Assembly (NCBI GenBank): GCA_013397865.1
Contig: VZTI01004617.1
Coordinates: 4,141,753-4,205,752, forward strand
DNA: 64,000 nucleotides
Direction: 5' to 3'
DNA from: Struthidea cinerea
Lineage: Eukaryota; Chordata; Aves; Passeriformes; Corcoracidae
The position numbers and the translations under genes were made by a program. Of the stretch, positions 38,001 through 49,838 are shown one piece after another. The notes under the pieces are model-generated. The model did no database searches and had not been told where the DNA came from. It was given only the letters and a program-made list of their open reading frames with translations. Position 1 is the first letter of the stretch. Every line of letters starts with the position of its first letter.

Positions 38001-41000
38001 GAATACAGGAACTTTGGAGGCTATTTTGAACCTAAAACCTTCTGTGACAGACTTGCAACTCTATCTGTACTGGGTATTTATTAATTTTTTATTACTGCCC
38101 ATGTTTAGAACTTCCAGTCCCACCCGACAGTGATGCTTTTTGCACTAATAGCACTGGAGAAGTTTGCACAAACAAGTGAGTATTGGCCTGGTACTGCTCT
38201 TAACACTATGGCTTCTGCTGCATGATTGTCACTTGCTTTACCTGATCACTTGTGAGCATGAGAGTCTGTATTGGTATTTATTGCTGTAGTGACATCCCTC
38301 TACCCCTCAAAACCCTTGAGATACTTGCTGAAACTTATTTTCCCTGTTAGAAATTGCTATAGAAGGATTTGTGAGACGAGGCCTTTGTCACTGATGTAAA
38401 TCTGTATTAGAGTTGGACAACAGTTAGGATTGGGAGTTTGTAGGCAGGAGAAAATATTTTTTGCTTTAATGACACCCTCACCCAAAAACCCTTAAGAGAT
38501 TTGCTGGAACTCAGTCCTTCTCATGTTAGAAATTACTACATAATGACTTATGACATGAGACCTTTGTTACTTAAAAATAAATAAATCAGTATGGGAGAGA
38601 TGGAGAACAGCCGTGATTGGTCTCTTGATGGTGCAGCTCTGTGCTGAGAAGTGGTAAATCTGAATGAAGATAATTCCACATCTGCTTGGGGAAACAGTTT
38701 CGTGCTGCTCGTAATACTGAAGTTTAGGTGTGTGTAGAGAGTTCTACTGCATTTGTAGGATGTTACTGTTTTTAACTAAACGTACCCCGAGCTTACAGCA
38801 ATTATTCTTTTTGCTCTTAAATTGCAGGTGAAAATAAAATGACAGTTTCTGAATCATGCATTAGTGACCAACTGATCTTGCTGGAGAAATGGACAGATAA
38901 TCCAGACTACTTAAAACGCCAGGTTGGATTCTGTGCCCAGTGGAGTTTAGACAATCTGTGTAGGTATAACAAAGTGATGGATTCATTTAATAGTAATCAC
39001 TCCTCCAAAGAGATGGAGGAGTGCTTTGTGTTCGTTTTGTATGAGCACTTGGTGTACCTGACTGCATTTGTAATACCTCCTTGAAAAAGAAAACCAAAAA
39101 AAAACCCACACCAACAAATATATTCAGTGAAATTGTATGGAAAGAAAATTCTGGCAAGGAAAATGTTTTCGAAAGGAAGGGTTTGTACTCTGCAAGTTGG
39201 AGCTGCAAGGAAAATTCTTCTTTGCACCAATTTCTTGTAACCCACGCTTCAGCAAATGTGCTGAGTGGCTCAACAGTGCAGCTCTGTCTCTGTGGAACAT
39301 CTGGATTGCTGACATGTCCTGGTGATGGCCACTCCTGTGGTCATTCCCCACTGGTGCACTGGCTCAAAGAGTCACTAAAGACTTTTTAAAGTAAATACAC
39401 TTCTTGATTTTTGGGATCAAAAGTAGAAAGTGTTCGGCAAAGTGCTGCTCTAGGTCAATCTCTTGGATGACTAAAAATCACTAAATTTGCTTGTTTAGTT
39501 ATGATTTCAAGGGTGCAGCAACTCTAATGACCTTGTATTTTCTAATGCCTTTTAGATAAATTTGGGTAAAAGGTCTGTTGGGCTTTAGGGGCTTTAGTCA
39601 GCTTATGGCAAGCCAATGTCAGCTGTGTTTAGTAAATGTCTGTGTAAGTGTTGCAGCAAGTTTGAGTTATATGAAGGGTCCTAAGATAAGATCTTTGACT
39701 TGTAAATTAACATGTATGTGTCAGCAGTTTGACACCTGGCAAGAGAAATGCTTCTGATCCTTCCACGTAGAAAGGGCAAGCAGGGAGAGAGAGAGCTGCT
39801 GTGGCTCAGTTCAAGTTCATCACCTAAAAATGAGCCAGTAGAAACCTTTAAATATTTGTTTTCCCCTTCTTCCCTATCCCCAAATCTGTTTCCACTGTAA
39901 TGAATCAGAAAAACTCTGCCCACTGAATATACACATACAATGGTAAATCCTGAAACAGGGGCACCTTGGTGTGAACTTGGATGCCTTCCATTTGCCTGTG
40001 GGTTTCCTGCAAGTTCTAATTATATTGTGGGAGTTCCAGTCAGAGGCACAGGTCATGCTTTCATGTTTAGAGGGTATTTAACACACAGTGTATTGGAAGT
40101 TGTTTTCATGCAGGCAAAATCTCAGTGTTTTCATTCAGTTAGGCCAAAAATTACCTGGATCCTAGAGAGATTGATTATCAGGGGATGAAATGTTTAAAAT
40201 CAAGTTTTGCAGCAGCGGTAACTAAAACTGGTTGGGTTTGGGTTTTTTTTCAGTTTTAAAAGAAGGCAGGCAGTTTACATACGAGAAGGTTGACTTGACC
40301 AACATTAGGGCTATGCTGAACAGTAACGATGTCAGCGAATACCTGAAGATCTCACCACATGGATTAGAGGTAGGAGATTGTTTCATGTTTTCAACCTGAA
40401 AAAGAGGCTGAAGAAAAAGGCAGGTTTTGCTTTGCACTTGCTCCTGGGATTTTCTAGAATGAATCCAAGTTGTCTGCCAGCTTTTTACAGAAAACTTGCT
40501 TCGTCATCAGAGGGTTGTAACATCACTACACTGATTTCAGTTGTAGAAATGTTCACACTAAAGTATTGCCTGGGCCCCAAAACTTCAGGGCAGTGAGGAG
40601 GATTCTTGAGTCAGATGGCTTTTCACTTACTTTGTGAACAATTTTAGTAAAAATATCATTCTGTTGTTTGTCCTGTCTCATCTTGAAAAGCTCATAGCAG
40701 TCAGATTTTTGTCTTGGCCACTTGGGGTTTCCTCCTTCCTCTGTAACTCCTTCTAAAAACTTGTTTGACTACTTAGAGATGAATTTTCATGAATTAACAT
40801 TGAATTATGTTAATAATTGTCCTTCATACCAGGAATCCGTTAATAACCAATGATTTAGGTTTTCCTGTCTTGGTTGTCTTAGTATTTAAATCTTTAAATT
40901 GTTGCTGTCAACTTTCTACTTTTTTTTTTTTGCCTGTGGCTTAACCACTGAGCAATTTTCAGTCTTGCCTACTCACTAGTTTGTGTGACAACTACTGCTA

Positions 41001-44000
41001 TAAAGAGAGGTCACTTTGTCTGAAACGCCTCTAAAATTATGGTGGTATATTCTTACATGCAAGAAACTTGATCCAGGGAAGAAAGGTGTTTGTTTGAATG
41101 CTGATTTTGTGGACACTGAATTTTTGTTTGGATTTGGTAGGCGCGATGTGATGCCTCGTCCTTTGAAAGCGTAAGGTGCACGTTCTGTGTCGATTCTGGA
41201 GTCTGGTACTATGAAGTTACAGTCATTACTTCAGGAGTGATGCAGATAGGATGGGCAACCAAAGACAGCAAATTTCTCAACCATGTGAGTACCTGTAATG
41301 TCATCAAGCTGGTGATGTAACATCAGTATTTTTCTTCTTACAGCATCTATGAAAATAGCTCTGGTTATTCTGTGGTCATAACTGAGTGCTTGCTTGTTTT
41401 CTTCAATTTTTCTGTGTCCATGAAAAGCTGTTTTTGCTGAATTTGGTGGTACAAGAAAAGTCAGTATTGTCATTGCTACAGACTGGCACTGTTCACCCAA
41501 GTCATCCAGAGCTGCAGCAGAGACAGCTTGGTATCTGCTGGCTGTTGTCTGGAAGCTATAGGGAACGTATTTCTTGTAGCATAATCTCTTGGAATTCTTT
41601 AGATAACAGTAGTTCCTGTCTGGTTCTGGAAGTAAACAATAAGTCACTAGGAACAGCAGTTTCTCATGCACTGTCTTTTACACAGGTCACCAAGCAGCCA
41701 TTTCATCATCCTCTTTAACATATTTTCCTAATAAATTAAATTTCACAAGGGAAATAATTAAAATTCACTCTGGGATAACGTGGTATCATTGGACTTGCTG
41801 GTAGCAGCAATATGGTACAGTCTGGGAATGCAAAAGCTTCTTTTTAATTTAAAATAAGGATTACAAAAAGATTAAACCCTGTACCTTCTTGCCTTTTCCT
41901 GAGAGTACAGAACAAGTACACTGTCTTATTTTATAGTTTGCTTTACTGTCCTTCTCATCCAGATAATTTTGTATCTTATTGTTAGTTCTAAATATTCTTC
42001 TTCCTACTATTTACTTATGTAAATAAGCAAGATTATGTACTTGCTAGCATTAAAGCAGAATGTGCCATGTGCACATGAAGTCCAAACATAGTCAATCATC
42101 ATGGAGATGTCACTAGATCTTCTTCCTTGTTAAATCTTCATGGTAACTCTGCATGGCTGTTAGAAACTTTGTATGCTTTTTATGCTCTAGTATAACTTGT
42201 TTCAGTATTTCCATAATAAGAGTAATGATTACTACCCAAAAAACTTTTCTACTTCAGCTGAGAGTTAATTTTCTGTATTATCAGCCTTCCAAATGACCAC
42301 TAAAGTTCATTGAAGTGCAAGCTAGAATTTTAGGACAAAAGGCATGTTAGGCCTAGCCCAGTGCTGAGAATGGAAACAGTGCTGGGATTTTAAGTTGACA
42401 CTTTTACTGGCTAAGCTTGAGTGAGAAATTCACCTGCAGCCCTTCTTTACTGTTGAATTGCATGGTTTTCTGTTCCTACTTGGAGTTTATTTTAGGAGAA
42501 GACATATTTAATGTAGAGATAAGCAGTTAAAACTGCTCATTTCTGATTATTATAGAAAAAGTCATTCTACAGCTGAGTCAAATACAGAAGCTAATATGAA
42601 GATAGGTCAAATACACACATGTGAGTAAATATTGATTGTGGGGGTATGAGAGAAATAGATTAAGGAGATTAAACAAACACCAGGGGCGAGAAACCCAATG
42701 GGAATGCAAGAGTAGCTTCTCTCACCGTTTAATTTAAGTATTCCTGTGAGTTCAGAGGTCTTGCTCTATTTCTTGTACTTATTCATGGAAATAGCATTGT
42801 CTTCTGCTGATGTATAACATGCATATATCTCTGTGTCACATCCAAAGTCCAGTCCCACATTTTTAGAATGTAATTGAAGTGTGATTTAAGTAAAAAAAAA
42901 TAAATAAACCATACACAAAAGGAAAAAACCTCAACCAAACAAAAATACCGTGCAGACCTGTGCTGAGCACAGTCCTTGCAGACACTGAGTGTTACAGAAA
43001 CTGTCTGAAAAGGACATGTGTCTGCCTTTAGGCTGCTAAGAGGCTTAAAAGATTTTTTTTTTTTTCCCCACTTACTGTTAAGGAGCTTGGTGTATGTGCA
43101 TTTTTCTGTGAGTGTGTCCTGTACAAGGTATGAAAATGGGAGATGTCATCTCTAAATAGGATAATTTTTCTATTGCTGCAGCTGTTTTGCTGGTGGCCAA
43201 ATGCTGTTCTTATTCATCAGGTGTGTGCCTGAAATACAAGGATATTATCCTCTGGGTATGTCTCAAACACAGGCCTCAGAAGCCATATGCTCTTTATTTA
43301 CAGCATCTGTAACAAAAAGACTTGTCCTAAATATGACATTAAACACCCATTAGCTGGGCTTAGCTTTAATTTGGGACATGGGAAGCTTGTGTAATCAGAT
43401 GCTGTCTGGTATTTGCACTCCAGACAAACCATGCTGAGCATGAGGAAGTTACTTACCTTCCATCATGCTTTTGGGTTTCATGGTTGGGCTCTGCTATGTG
43501 ACAGATTTTTCTCCCACTCTGAAACTCTTTAGTTTTGTGTTTGCCTTGGACCTTAGGACTATCACTTGATAATGTTTTCACAATTTGAGGGAGGCTGGCA
43601 CTGAAAGGGACACAATATGCAACAAATTAGGTGAAAGGGCTGTGTGTTTGTTCTCTTTGTGTGCTGTAGGTTCTGGTGGCACATGGATATCTTGTGGGGG
43701 AAGGCATTACAAGTTTGGTACTGGGACTTCAAGATAAGAGAGTGGTTATTCTGTGGTGACTTTTTAAGATACAAAAATTTAACCTATTTGGGTACTAGGA
43801 TTTTTAAATACTTCAAAGGACAGGAGTGATTTGAGGTCACAGAGAATGGAAGACACTTTGGAAACAATATCCCCTTCTCCCTTCCTCCTCACCCCAACAA
43901 ATTCCCTTTTGATGTGAAAATGAAACTAAGACTAGTTTGAAGAAAAAAAAATACCTTCATGGGGGAGGGAGAAACCCTTCCTGCTCTTGGAAGAGTGGTT

Positions 44001-47000
44001 TAGGTGAATGAAAATACACTTTAGCCTGTCTGTGTGAGGAATGGCTGCAGGCTGAAATGTTCTGCTCTCTTTCTAAAGGAAGGTTACGGCATCGGGGACG
44101 ATGAATACTCCTGTGCATACGATGGCTGCCGGCAGCTGATTTGGTATAATGCCAGAAGTAAACCACATTCCCATCCCTGTTGGAAAGAAGGTATTCAGTC
44201 TATCTTCTCCTGTTTGTCCTAACTGTAGATTTCTGCACAGGACTTTTTTTTTTCCCCTTGCAGGTGTCTGTTCATAGGTGTGAACAAAGCAGTTACTGCC
44301 CAATTCTGATGGTCCTAAAAGTTTCATAATTACTGTGTCTTTAACAGTGGTTTAAATGTGCACAGTGGGCACTACAGTCTTGTTCCCCAGTCTGTGTAAA
44401 GAGACTCTTGTTGGTTAAATGCTTTTTCTTTTCAAATGCAGAGTAAAAACCATAGCACCAATTAACATTGGACATTGAATCATTAGACCTTTTTCCACGT
44501 GTTTGAAGTCGTACACAACAGGGCTGAAATCTTCCTTTCTGGGTTGAAAGAGTTGTTTTGGAGAAGGGAAAAAACCTTGATCTCTGAATTAGACTTTTTT
44601 TTTTTTTTTTTTAAGGAGGAGTTGCACTGTCTTGCTTACTTTAAATTCTTGGATAACTACTTGGACAGCAAAGTTCTGTTCTTGATCTCAGCTTTGAAAT
44701 CTTGGTAGGATTCTGTGCATGCCATGCTTGTGTGAACTGTGCCGCCTTCTCTTCTATTAAAATTTTCCCCCAAGGATGGCTAAATTAAAATGCCTCTGAA
44801 AAATAAATAGCACAAGCATATTGGAAATTTCTCCTCAGAACACCCACTTGCTAAAATCTATCTTCAACAGGTGTAAAATAGCCAAGGAGTGACAGAGTGC
44901 AGCTTTCTTCTGGCTTTGGCAAATACTCTGCAATACTTCTACAACTATATAGTATTAATGCTCTGGCAGACTAAAATACTTAAGTTTTTTTACTATTTTC
45001 TCTTGGGTTTTTTGGTTTTGGTTTGGGTTGGTTTTTTTTTTTTAGTTGCTGTCTGTATCAATGTTTCTTCTTTTGTGCTTTTGCAAACAGTTCCTTTTAA
45101 GTAAGACAACTCACAGTGACATATGTGATACTTGAAACAATAACTGTTTCAGCTGTTGGCATTTAACAGAAATGAAATCTTTATTTTTGTTTTGCATGTA
45201 AGGAGACACAATAGGATTTCTACTAGACTTGCAAGAAAAGCAAATGATCTTCTATTTAAATGGAAACCAGCTTCCTGCTGAGAAGCAAGTATTTTCATCT
45301 GCTGTGTAAGTATCTGCTCATTTGGAAGGACATGACCTCTGTGGGTAATTGTTTTAATTATATGCAGAGTTTCCAATTTGAGATTTAAATTCATATTTAC
45401 TTACCTGAAGCCATCATTAAGCAAGTTTCCCTGTTGAAAGTTGCTTAGAAATCAGTAAGAAGGATATAATTTTACAGGTGGATTTCAGGGTCCAAAATAA
45501 ATACTTTCCAAAGGTAGGTTCAACTCAATGTTTTATACTGTCAAATTAGCATAGCATTAAAATAGAATGAGACTGTAGCAAAGATGAACAATTTTCTGGT
45601 GCCTGAGGAATTTATCTTCTGAAAAATAAAGCCTAGCTTGTAAGTGTTGGAGAGGGCTTGTTAACTGACTGCTGTTCACTGGGGCCAGCTCCTGGAGCAG
45701 CACACTGAATATTCATCAGAGGATGTCTCTTGGTAGCACTGCAGGCAGGTGTTGGGCTTATTTTGGCAACTGTTGTTAAAATTAACACATGGTGAACTCC
45801 TCTAACTCTCATAGGGAAGTTCAGGCTTTTACTTTGGAAAACATAAGCTGGTGTAATACTTGAGAAAGCAGCTTCCTATGCAGCTTAATTAAACATTACA
45901 GTACTTTGTCAATTAATCCTACTATGCTAATAATTTCATCCATGTTTTCTTCTCAAAATAAAGTTCAAGATGCAGGCAAGGAGTAATTCAGTTTAAAGAG
46001 CTGCTGAGTATCTTCTTTATTCAGCTTTTGTGCTCTGTTCTTTGAGTATGTAATTGATAAACTTGAGTACTTGTTAGAACTTGGGGTATTACTGAACTTT
46101 GGCCCTTTCAGCTAATTTGAAAGAGGTGACAGTTGTGGCTTTGAAAGTGTGACTAATCCAAGTTGTACAGTAGGCAGACTTTATTGGCTGACTCACTAAG
46201 AAATTCAGATAAATCCTGATAGTAAATTCAGGAGTTGAGAACTAAATAAGGTAAGTATGTGCAGCTGCAACTTGCTGTTCTCCCAGTTAGCTGCAAAACA
46301 CTGGTATTAAGCTTGTCTCTGTCTCAGGGTATATTTTCAGATGGTAATAGTAACATGTCTGGAAAGCTCTGCTATTATTTAAGTCATTCTAACATGCCTG
46401 TTCATCATGTTGCAGATCGGGCTTTTTTGCTGCAGCAAGTTTCATGTCCTATCAACAATGTGAGTTCAACTTTGGGGCAACACCCTTCAAGTACCCACCA
46501 CCAATGAAGTTTAGTACCTTCAACGATCATGCCTTTCTGACAGCAGAAGAGAAAATCATTTTGCCAAGGTAATCCTCCTACCTTGTGTGTTTGCATGCAG
46601 ACAGATAAAATGCTTCACTTCTGAGTTGCAAAGTCTTGCCTTGTACTCAGAACAATTAATTTCTTATGGGGTCATACTTCCATAGGTCCCTCTTCTAAAA
46701 GGATGAGACAATAGGCTCCAGTGCAATTTCATCAGTAAGGCAGGAGATATGCAAGCAAAATCGATTACATTAAAATATATCTTGTAATATTAAGCTAAAT
46801 TAAAATGAACCAGTACCACATAGTAAGCTGTTTTAGTAAAAGTATCTTTTGCCATCCAAGAATTATTAGGTTGATTGAGGAGGTATGGTCTTAATTAAAA
46901 AAAAAGATGCACTATTTAAAATTGACCTAGTTTGTTGGCAGCATGGAGGTGCTGAATGATTGCAAGTCTTGAAATTGTCCTTTTCTGGTCCTGATGAAAA

Positions 47001-49838
47001 TTTCCCCATTTTTGAATGATAGTACTGACGAAGGTTATTCAAATTTAGAAGTGTTTTCCCACCTAAACACAATTCAAACCAGATAGAAACAAGTCTGGAT
47101 ACATTCTTCTTTAGCTTTTACCAGACTTCTGGCAGGAATGAAAACTAACAGCTCATCTGATTTAAGTTATTAGTAATAAAATAACTTACTGGAGCACAAA
47201 GAGTGACAGATGCAGTGTAGTCTGGTATGTACCCTGGATTTCCAGCTTTGTCTGAAGATGGCCCTCAGACCGGTGCTGATGTTTGTGACTGAAATAATCT
47301 TAAGTTGCAACTAATTAAGTGGGGGTGAGGTTGTTGGAGGGGTACCCTGGGCTGTAATAAAATTCAGAGACTGGTTTTGAATTATCTAGCTTTGATCAAG
47401 TGTATTTGAGGTACTTAAGGATCTTAGTGTTTAAAAAGAAAAGAAAACCCTTACTTCTGGGTTGGAGTCACACATTGGCAAAGTCTGATGCTCAGGATAT
47501 TGTATTTATGCAGAGAAAAATCAAATGCAACTTACAAAATCTTTTTGTGCTTACATATAGCCAGAGTAAATTTCTCCTGCTTGTTGACTGCAGGTGCTTT
47601 AAGTGAGAGTCTGATTTAAGATGATCTGTTAGGTACAAATTTGTCACCCTCCCTTTTAAAATTAAGTGTTCTTCTGTCTTAGTAGTGTCCCACACTGGAT
47701 GAGGGATTTGCAGTTTCTGGCTGATGCTCAGATGGGATTGGTGTTGTTCTGACACTGCTCTTGCAATAGCTGTGAGAGCTGTTACATGATTGTGCCAAAA
47801 GATGAGAGACAAACTGGGGGAGACTGGTTTCCTGTTGATGCCTGACTGGTGAAACGTGGCCTCCTGTGTTACAGACTGTTCATTATGCAATAGCACTGAA
47901 AGGCTCCATCCAAGGCTGGACACTGTTGTTCTTTGTGTAAACAAAGATCATCCCTGCCCTACAGCCTGAACTGCTTGGAAATGATAAACCAATCCTAAAC
48001 TAAAAGATATCTCCTATCACTTTTAAGATTATCAAAGCTAAGGCAAAGGCCTGTATGAGTGCACCCTAATTATCCATTATAGGATTTAACATAAACTCGT
48101 GCAGAGTTGTGCTGAATTTAGTGCATCTGGTGTTGGGGCAAGATACATCACCCTGCTATTGAGCAGTTTTGATGAGTGGTGTGTGCGTTCCAGATGGGAA
48201 GTGTCTTAGTTCATCAAATGGGGGATTTTTATCTGTTTAGTCTCCCTTATGGCTGTTGCCATACTGGAATGTTGATTTAATTTCCAGTTTTTATACTTTT
48301 AAACTGTGTTAGAGCATTATAGGGTTTCTGTATATTGTTGATACATGGGTTTGTGAGGTTTATTTGTTTGGGGTTTTTTTCTTAAGGCCTAGAAGTACCC
48401 AGGTACAAAAGAACAATTTCCTTAAATGTTCAGCTGCGGGAACTAGGAGAATTGTTATTTAATCCCCTCTTTGTCCCTTTCTGACAGACCAGATTAGGGG
48501 AAGCAAAGACTGTTTTGCAGGTGTGTTGGGTGTGTTAAGCCTTTTTTTGTGGGAAGTTGTGATTGATGTTTATCAGCAGTGTGGTGTAGCATGGGCAAGT
48601 GTTATGTTGGCCTTGATGCAATTCTCAGAATAGTTTTGAATCTATTGCTTTGAGTTAAACTAATTTTGGGGGGGTCTGTCTCTCTCCCTTCAGACACAGG
48701 CGCCTGGCTTTGCTGAAGCAAGTCAGTATCAGAGAGAACTGCTGCACGCTTTGCTGTGATGAGGTAGCAGACACAGAACTCAGGCCGTGTGGACACAGGT
48801 AAAACCTTAAAAAAACCCAAAACCAAAGAAATACGAAAATGTGTGTGTGACATTCAGCTTAGATGAGGCCATATGCAGTCCCTGCTCATCTTGATTGATT
48901 TCCCAGGATAAAGGAAATAACCTTCCCTCCTTTTAAGGATGTAACATGCAGAGGTTAAACACAGTATTCCCACTGTTCCCCTCATCCTGGACCTGAGCAG
49001 ATTGAACCCCTAATTGTGTGTGTGTTTGGGGAAATATTGAGGCTACATCTGTGTGCTGCCCTGGGCTACTGAGTCTTAATTCCCTGATATCAAAGGCTTT
49101 ACTGATTAGTACTTGATACTGGTGCTGCGAAATCCAGATCACATGAGGAGCGCAGAAAATTTGTAATATACTCACATACTCATTAAGTGTTCAACAAATG
49201 GATTGTCTCAAGTCACAAATCCCTTTAAAAGCTAAAAATGATACAGCAGTGCAAGTTATACCATAATAGCACTTTCCTGCCTTGAAGCAGCCTACTAGGA
49301 AATGAATCCAGTTAAGTCCAATTCCTTAGGGTTTTAGAACACTCATGGAAGGAGTCTTGCCATGTGTCTAGATGCTGGAAAGTTAAAAACAGATTTGCCT
49401 GGTGTGTGCCAATAAGAAGTGGAGAAGTTGCTGCAGGGCACTGGGGCTGCTGCTGTCCAGGCCAGCGTGAGTGCTTGGATTAATGAGCACAGGGAAGCGG
49501 GATCCCGACCAACTGCAGGAGCAGCTGCAGGTCTGGGAGGTGCTGAGCAGCAGGAGCTCCTCTCAAAGCCTGTAAATGGATCCACAACACCTGACTTGCA
49601 GTGCCTAATCTCGACACTGAGGGACTTGACTGTGCCTCTGGCAGGCTGACTAAACTGCTTAGTGCTTGTATTATTTTGTTGTTGTTGATTAGTTTTTCAT
49701 ACTGTAAAAGCAGGCTTTAACTGACTTTTATTCTCCTTCAGTGACCTGTGCATGGAGTGTGCCTTGCAACTGGAGACCTGCCCTTTGTGTCGACAGGAAA
49801 TACAAACCCGAGTCAGACAGATCTCTCACATTTCATGA
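28730..49838 (+). CDS. RSPRY1: RSPRY1, RING finger and SPRY domain-containing protein, 14 coding exons
   Basis: The 14 exons join without a frame break to 575 residues plus TGA; the human protein has 576. A hydrophobic N terminus (MIVVALVVF) is followed at Met39 by MGNSCVCRDDS and a basic region (RRGRGPHEPRRKKQ, about residues 90-105). A helical middle follows, with VIPLEDPLGPAVITLLLDE near 145-165. The SPRY domain spans about residues 310-485, including RCDASSFESVRCTFC, the GYGIGDDEYSCAYDGCR stretch, and MIFYLNGNQLP. A C-terminal C3HC4 RING has C526/C529, C541/H543, C547/C550 and C557/C560, all present, so zinc binding and E3-ligase potential look intact. Human RSPRY1 loss causes a skeletal dysplasia; substrates are poorly known. 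Three short ORFs precede the start. The gene shares its promoter with PSME3IP1 and runs almost into the ARL2BP promoter. Identity is very secure. Confidence 0.96.
32024..32076 (+). CDS. RSPRY1: RSPRY1 coding exon 2 (residues 116-133)
   Basis: 53 nt between CTCTTTCAG and GTATCA. Encodes (N)DQEPPYSMITLHEMAET, nearly identical to the mammalian protein. Too short for simple ORF finding. Confidence 0.93.
33522..33634 (+). CDS. RSPRY1: RSPRY1 coding exon 3 (residues 134-171)
   Basis: Acceptor GGTTGACAG, donor GTGAGT. Encodes DEGWLEVVQSLIRVIP and ALLTLLLDE-like VITLLLDECPLPTK. Ends in phase 0. Confidence 0.95.
36231..36357 (+). CDS. RSPRY1: RSPRY1 coding exon 4 (residues 172-213)
   Basis: Acceptor TCTTTTGCAG, donor GTAAAG. 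Encodes DALQKLTEILNLSGAAACQD, then HPAKHRNTTAVLGCLAEKLA. Confidence 0.95.
37717..37775 (+). CDS. RSPRY1: RSPRY1 coding exon 5 (residues 214-233)
   Basis: 59 nt between GTTCTTGCAG and GTAAGT. Encodes GPASIGLLSPGILEYLLHSL, one residue split with exon 4. Confidence 0.94.
38109..38175 (+). CDS. RSPRY1: RSPRY1 coding exon 6 (residues 234-255)
   Basis: 67 nt after acceptor CATGTTTAG and before GTGAGT. Encodes NFQSHPTVMLFALIALEKFAQT without its first residue run broken; matches human KLQSHPTVMLF. Confidence 0.92.
38281..38630 (+). repeat. Diverged tandem duplication, 180-bp period, in RSPRY1 intron 6
   Basis: Unit 1 starts at 38281 (TTGCTGTAGTGACATCCCTC) and unit 2 at 38461 (TTGCTTTAATGACACCCTCA). 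Aligned landmarks in both units include AAACCCTT(G/A)AGA, TTGCTG(A/G)AAC, GTTAGAAATT and GA(C/G)(A/G)-CCTTTGT(C/T)AC. They continue to GGA(C/G)AACAG and GATTGG near the unit ends. The copies have diverged substantially. Confidence 0.75.
38828..38959 (+). CDS. RSPRY1: RSPRY1 coding exon 7 (residues 256-299)
   Basis: Acceptor TTAAATTGCAG, donor GTAGGT. Encodes ENKMTVSESCISDQLILLEKW, then DPDYLKRQ-type NPDYLKRQVGFCAQWSLDNL. Ends in phase 1; the next exon restores FLKEGRQ. Confidence 0.93.
40254..40369 (+). CDS. RSPRY1: RSPRY1 coding exon 8 (residues 300-338)
   Basis: Acceptor with a long T tract ending CAG, donor GTAGGA. Encodes FLKEGRQFTYEKVDLTNIRA, then NSNDVSEYLKISPHGLE, the entry to the SPRY domain. 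Confidence 0.95.
41141..41284 (+). CDS. RSPRY1: RSPRY1 coding exon 9 (residues 339-386), SPRY domain
   Basis: 144 nt, phase 0 at both ends. Encodes ARCDASSFESVRCTFC, WYYEVTVITSGVMQIGWA and the DSKFLNH end. Confidence 0.96.
44079..44190 (+). CDS. RSPRY1: RSPRY1 coding exon 10 (residues 387-423), SPRY domain
   Basis: Acceptor TCTTTCTAAAG, donor GTATTC. Encodes EGYGIGDDEYSCAYDGCRQ, then LIWYNARSKPHSHPCWKE. Confidence 0.95.
45203..45305 (+). CDS. RSPRY1: RSPRY1 coding exon 11 (residues 424-457), SPRY domain
   Basis: Acceptor GCATGTAAG (weak pyrimidine tract nearby), donor GTAAGT. Encodes GDTIGFLLDLQEKQMIFYL and NGNQLPAEKQVFSSA. Confidence 0.94.
46416..46568 (+). CDS. RSPRY1: RSPRY1 coding exon 12 (residues 458-508), end of SPRY
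   Basis: Acceptor ATGTTGCAG, donor GTAATC. Encodes VSGFFAAASFMSYQQCEFNF, then KYPPPMKFSTFNDHAFLTAE and KIILP. Confidence 0.95.
48694..48798 (+). CDS. RSPRY1: RSPRY1 coding exon 13 (residues 509-543), first half of RING
   Basis: Acceptor CTCTCCCTTCAG, donor GTAAAA. Encodes RHRRLALLKQVSIRENCC and the RING residues C526, C529, C541 and H543. Confidence 0.95.
49742..49838 (+). CDS. RSPRY1: RSPRY1 terminal coding exon (residues 544-575), second half of RING
   Basis: Acceptor CTCCTTCAG. Encodes SDLCMECALQLETCPLCRQE, with C547, C550, C557 and C560, then a tail ending QISHIS and TGA at 49836-49838. Confidence 0.95.
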
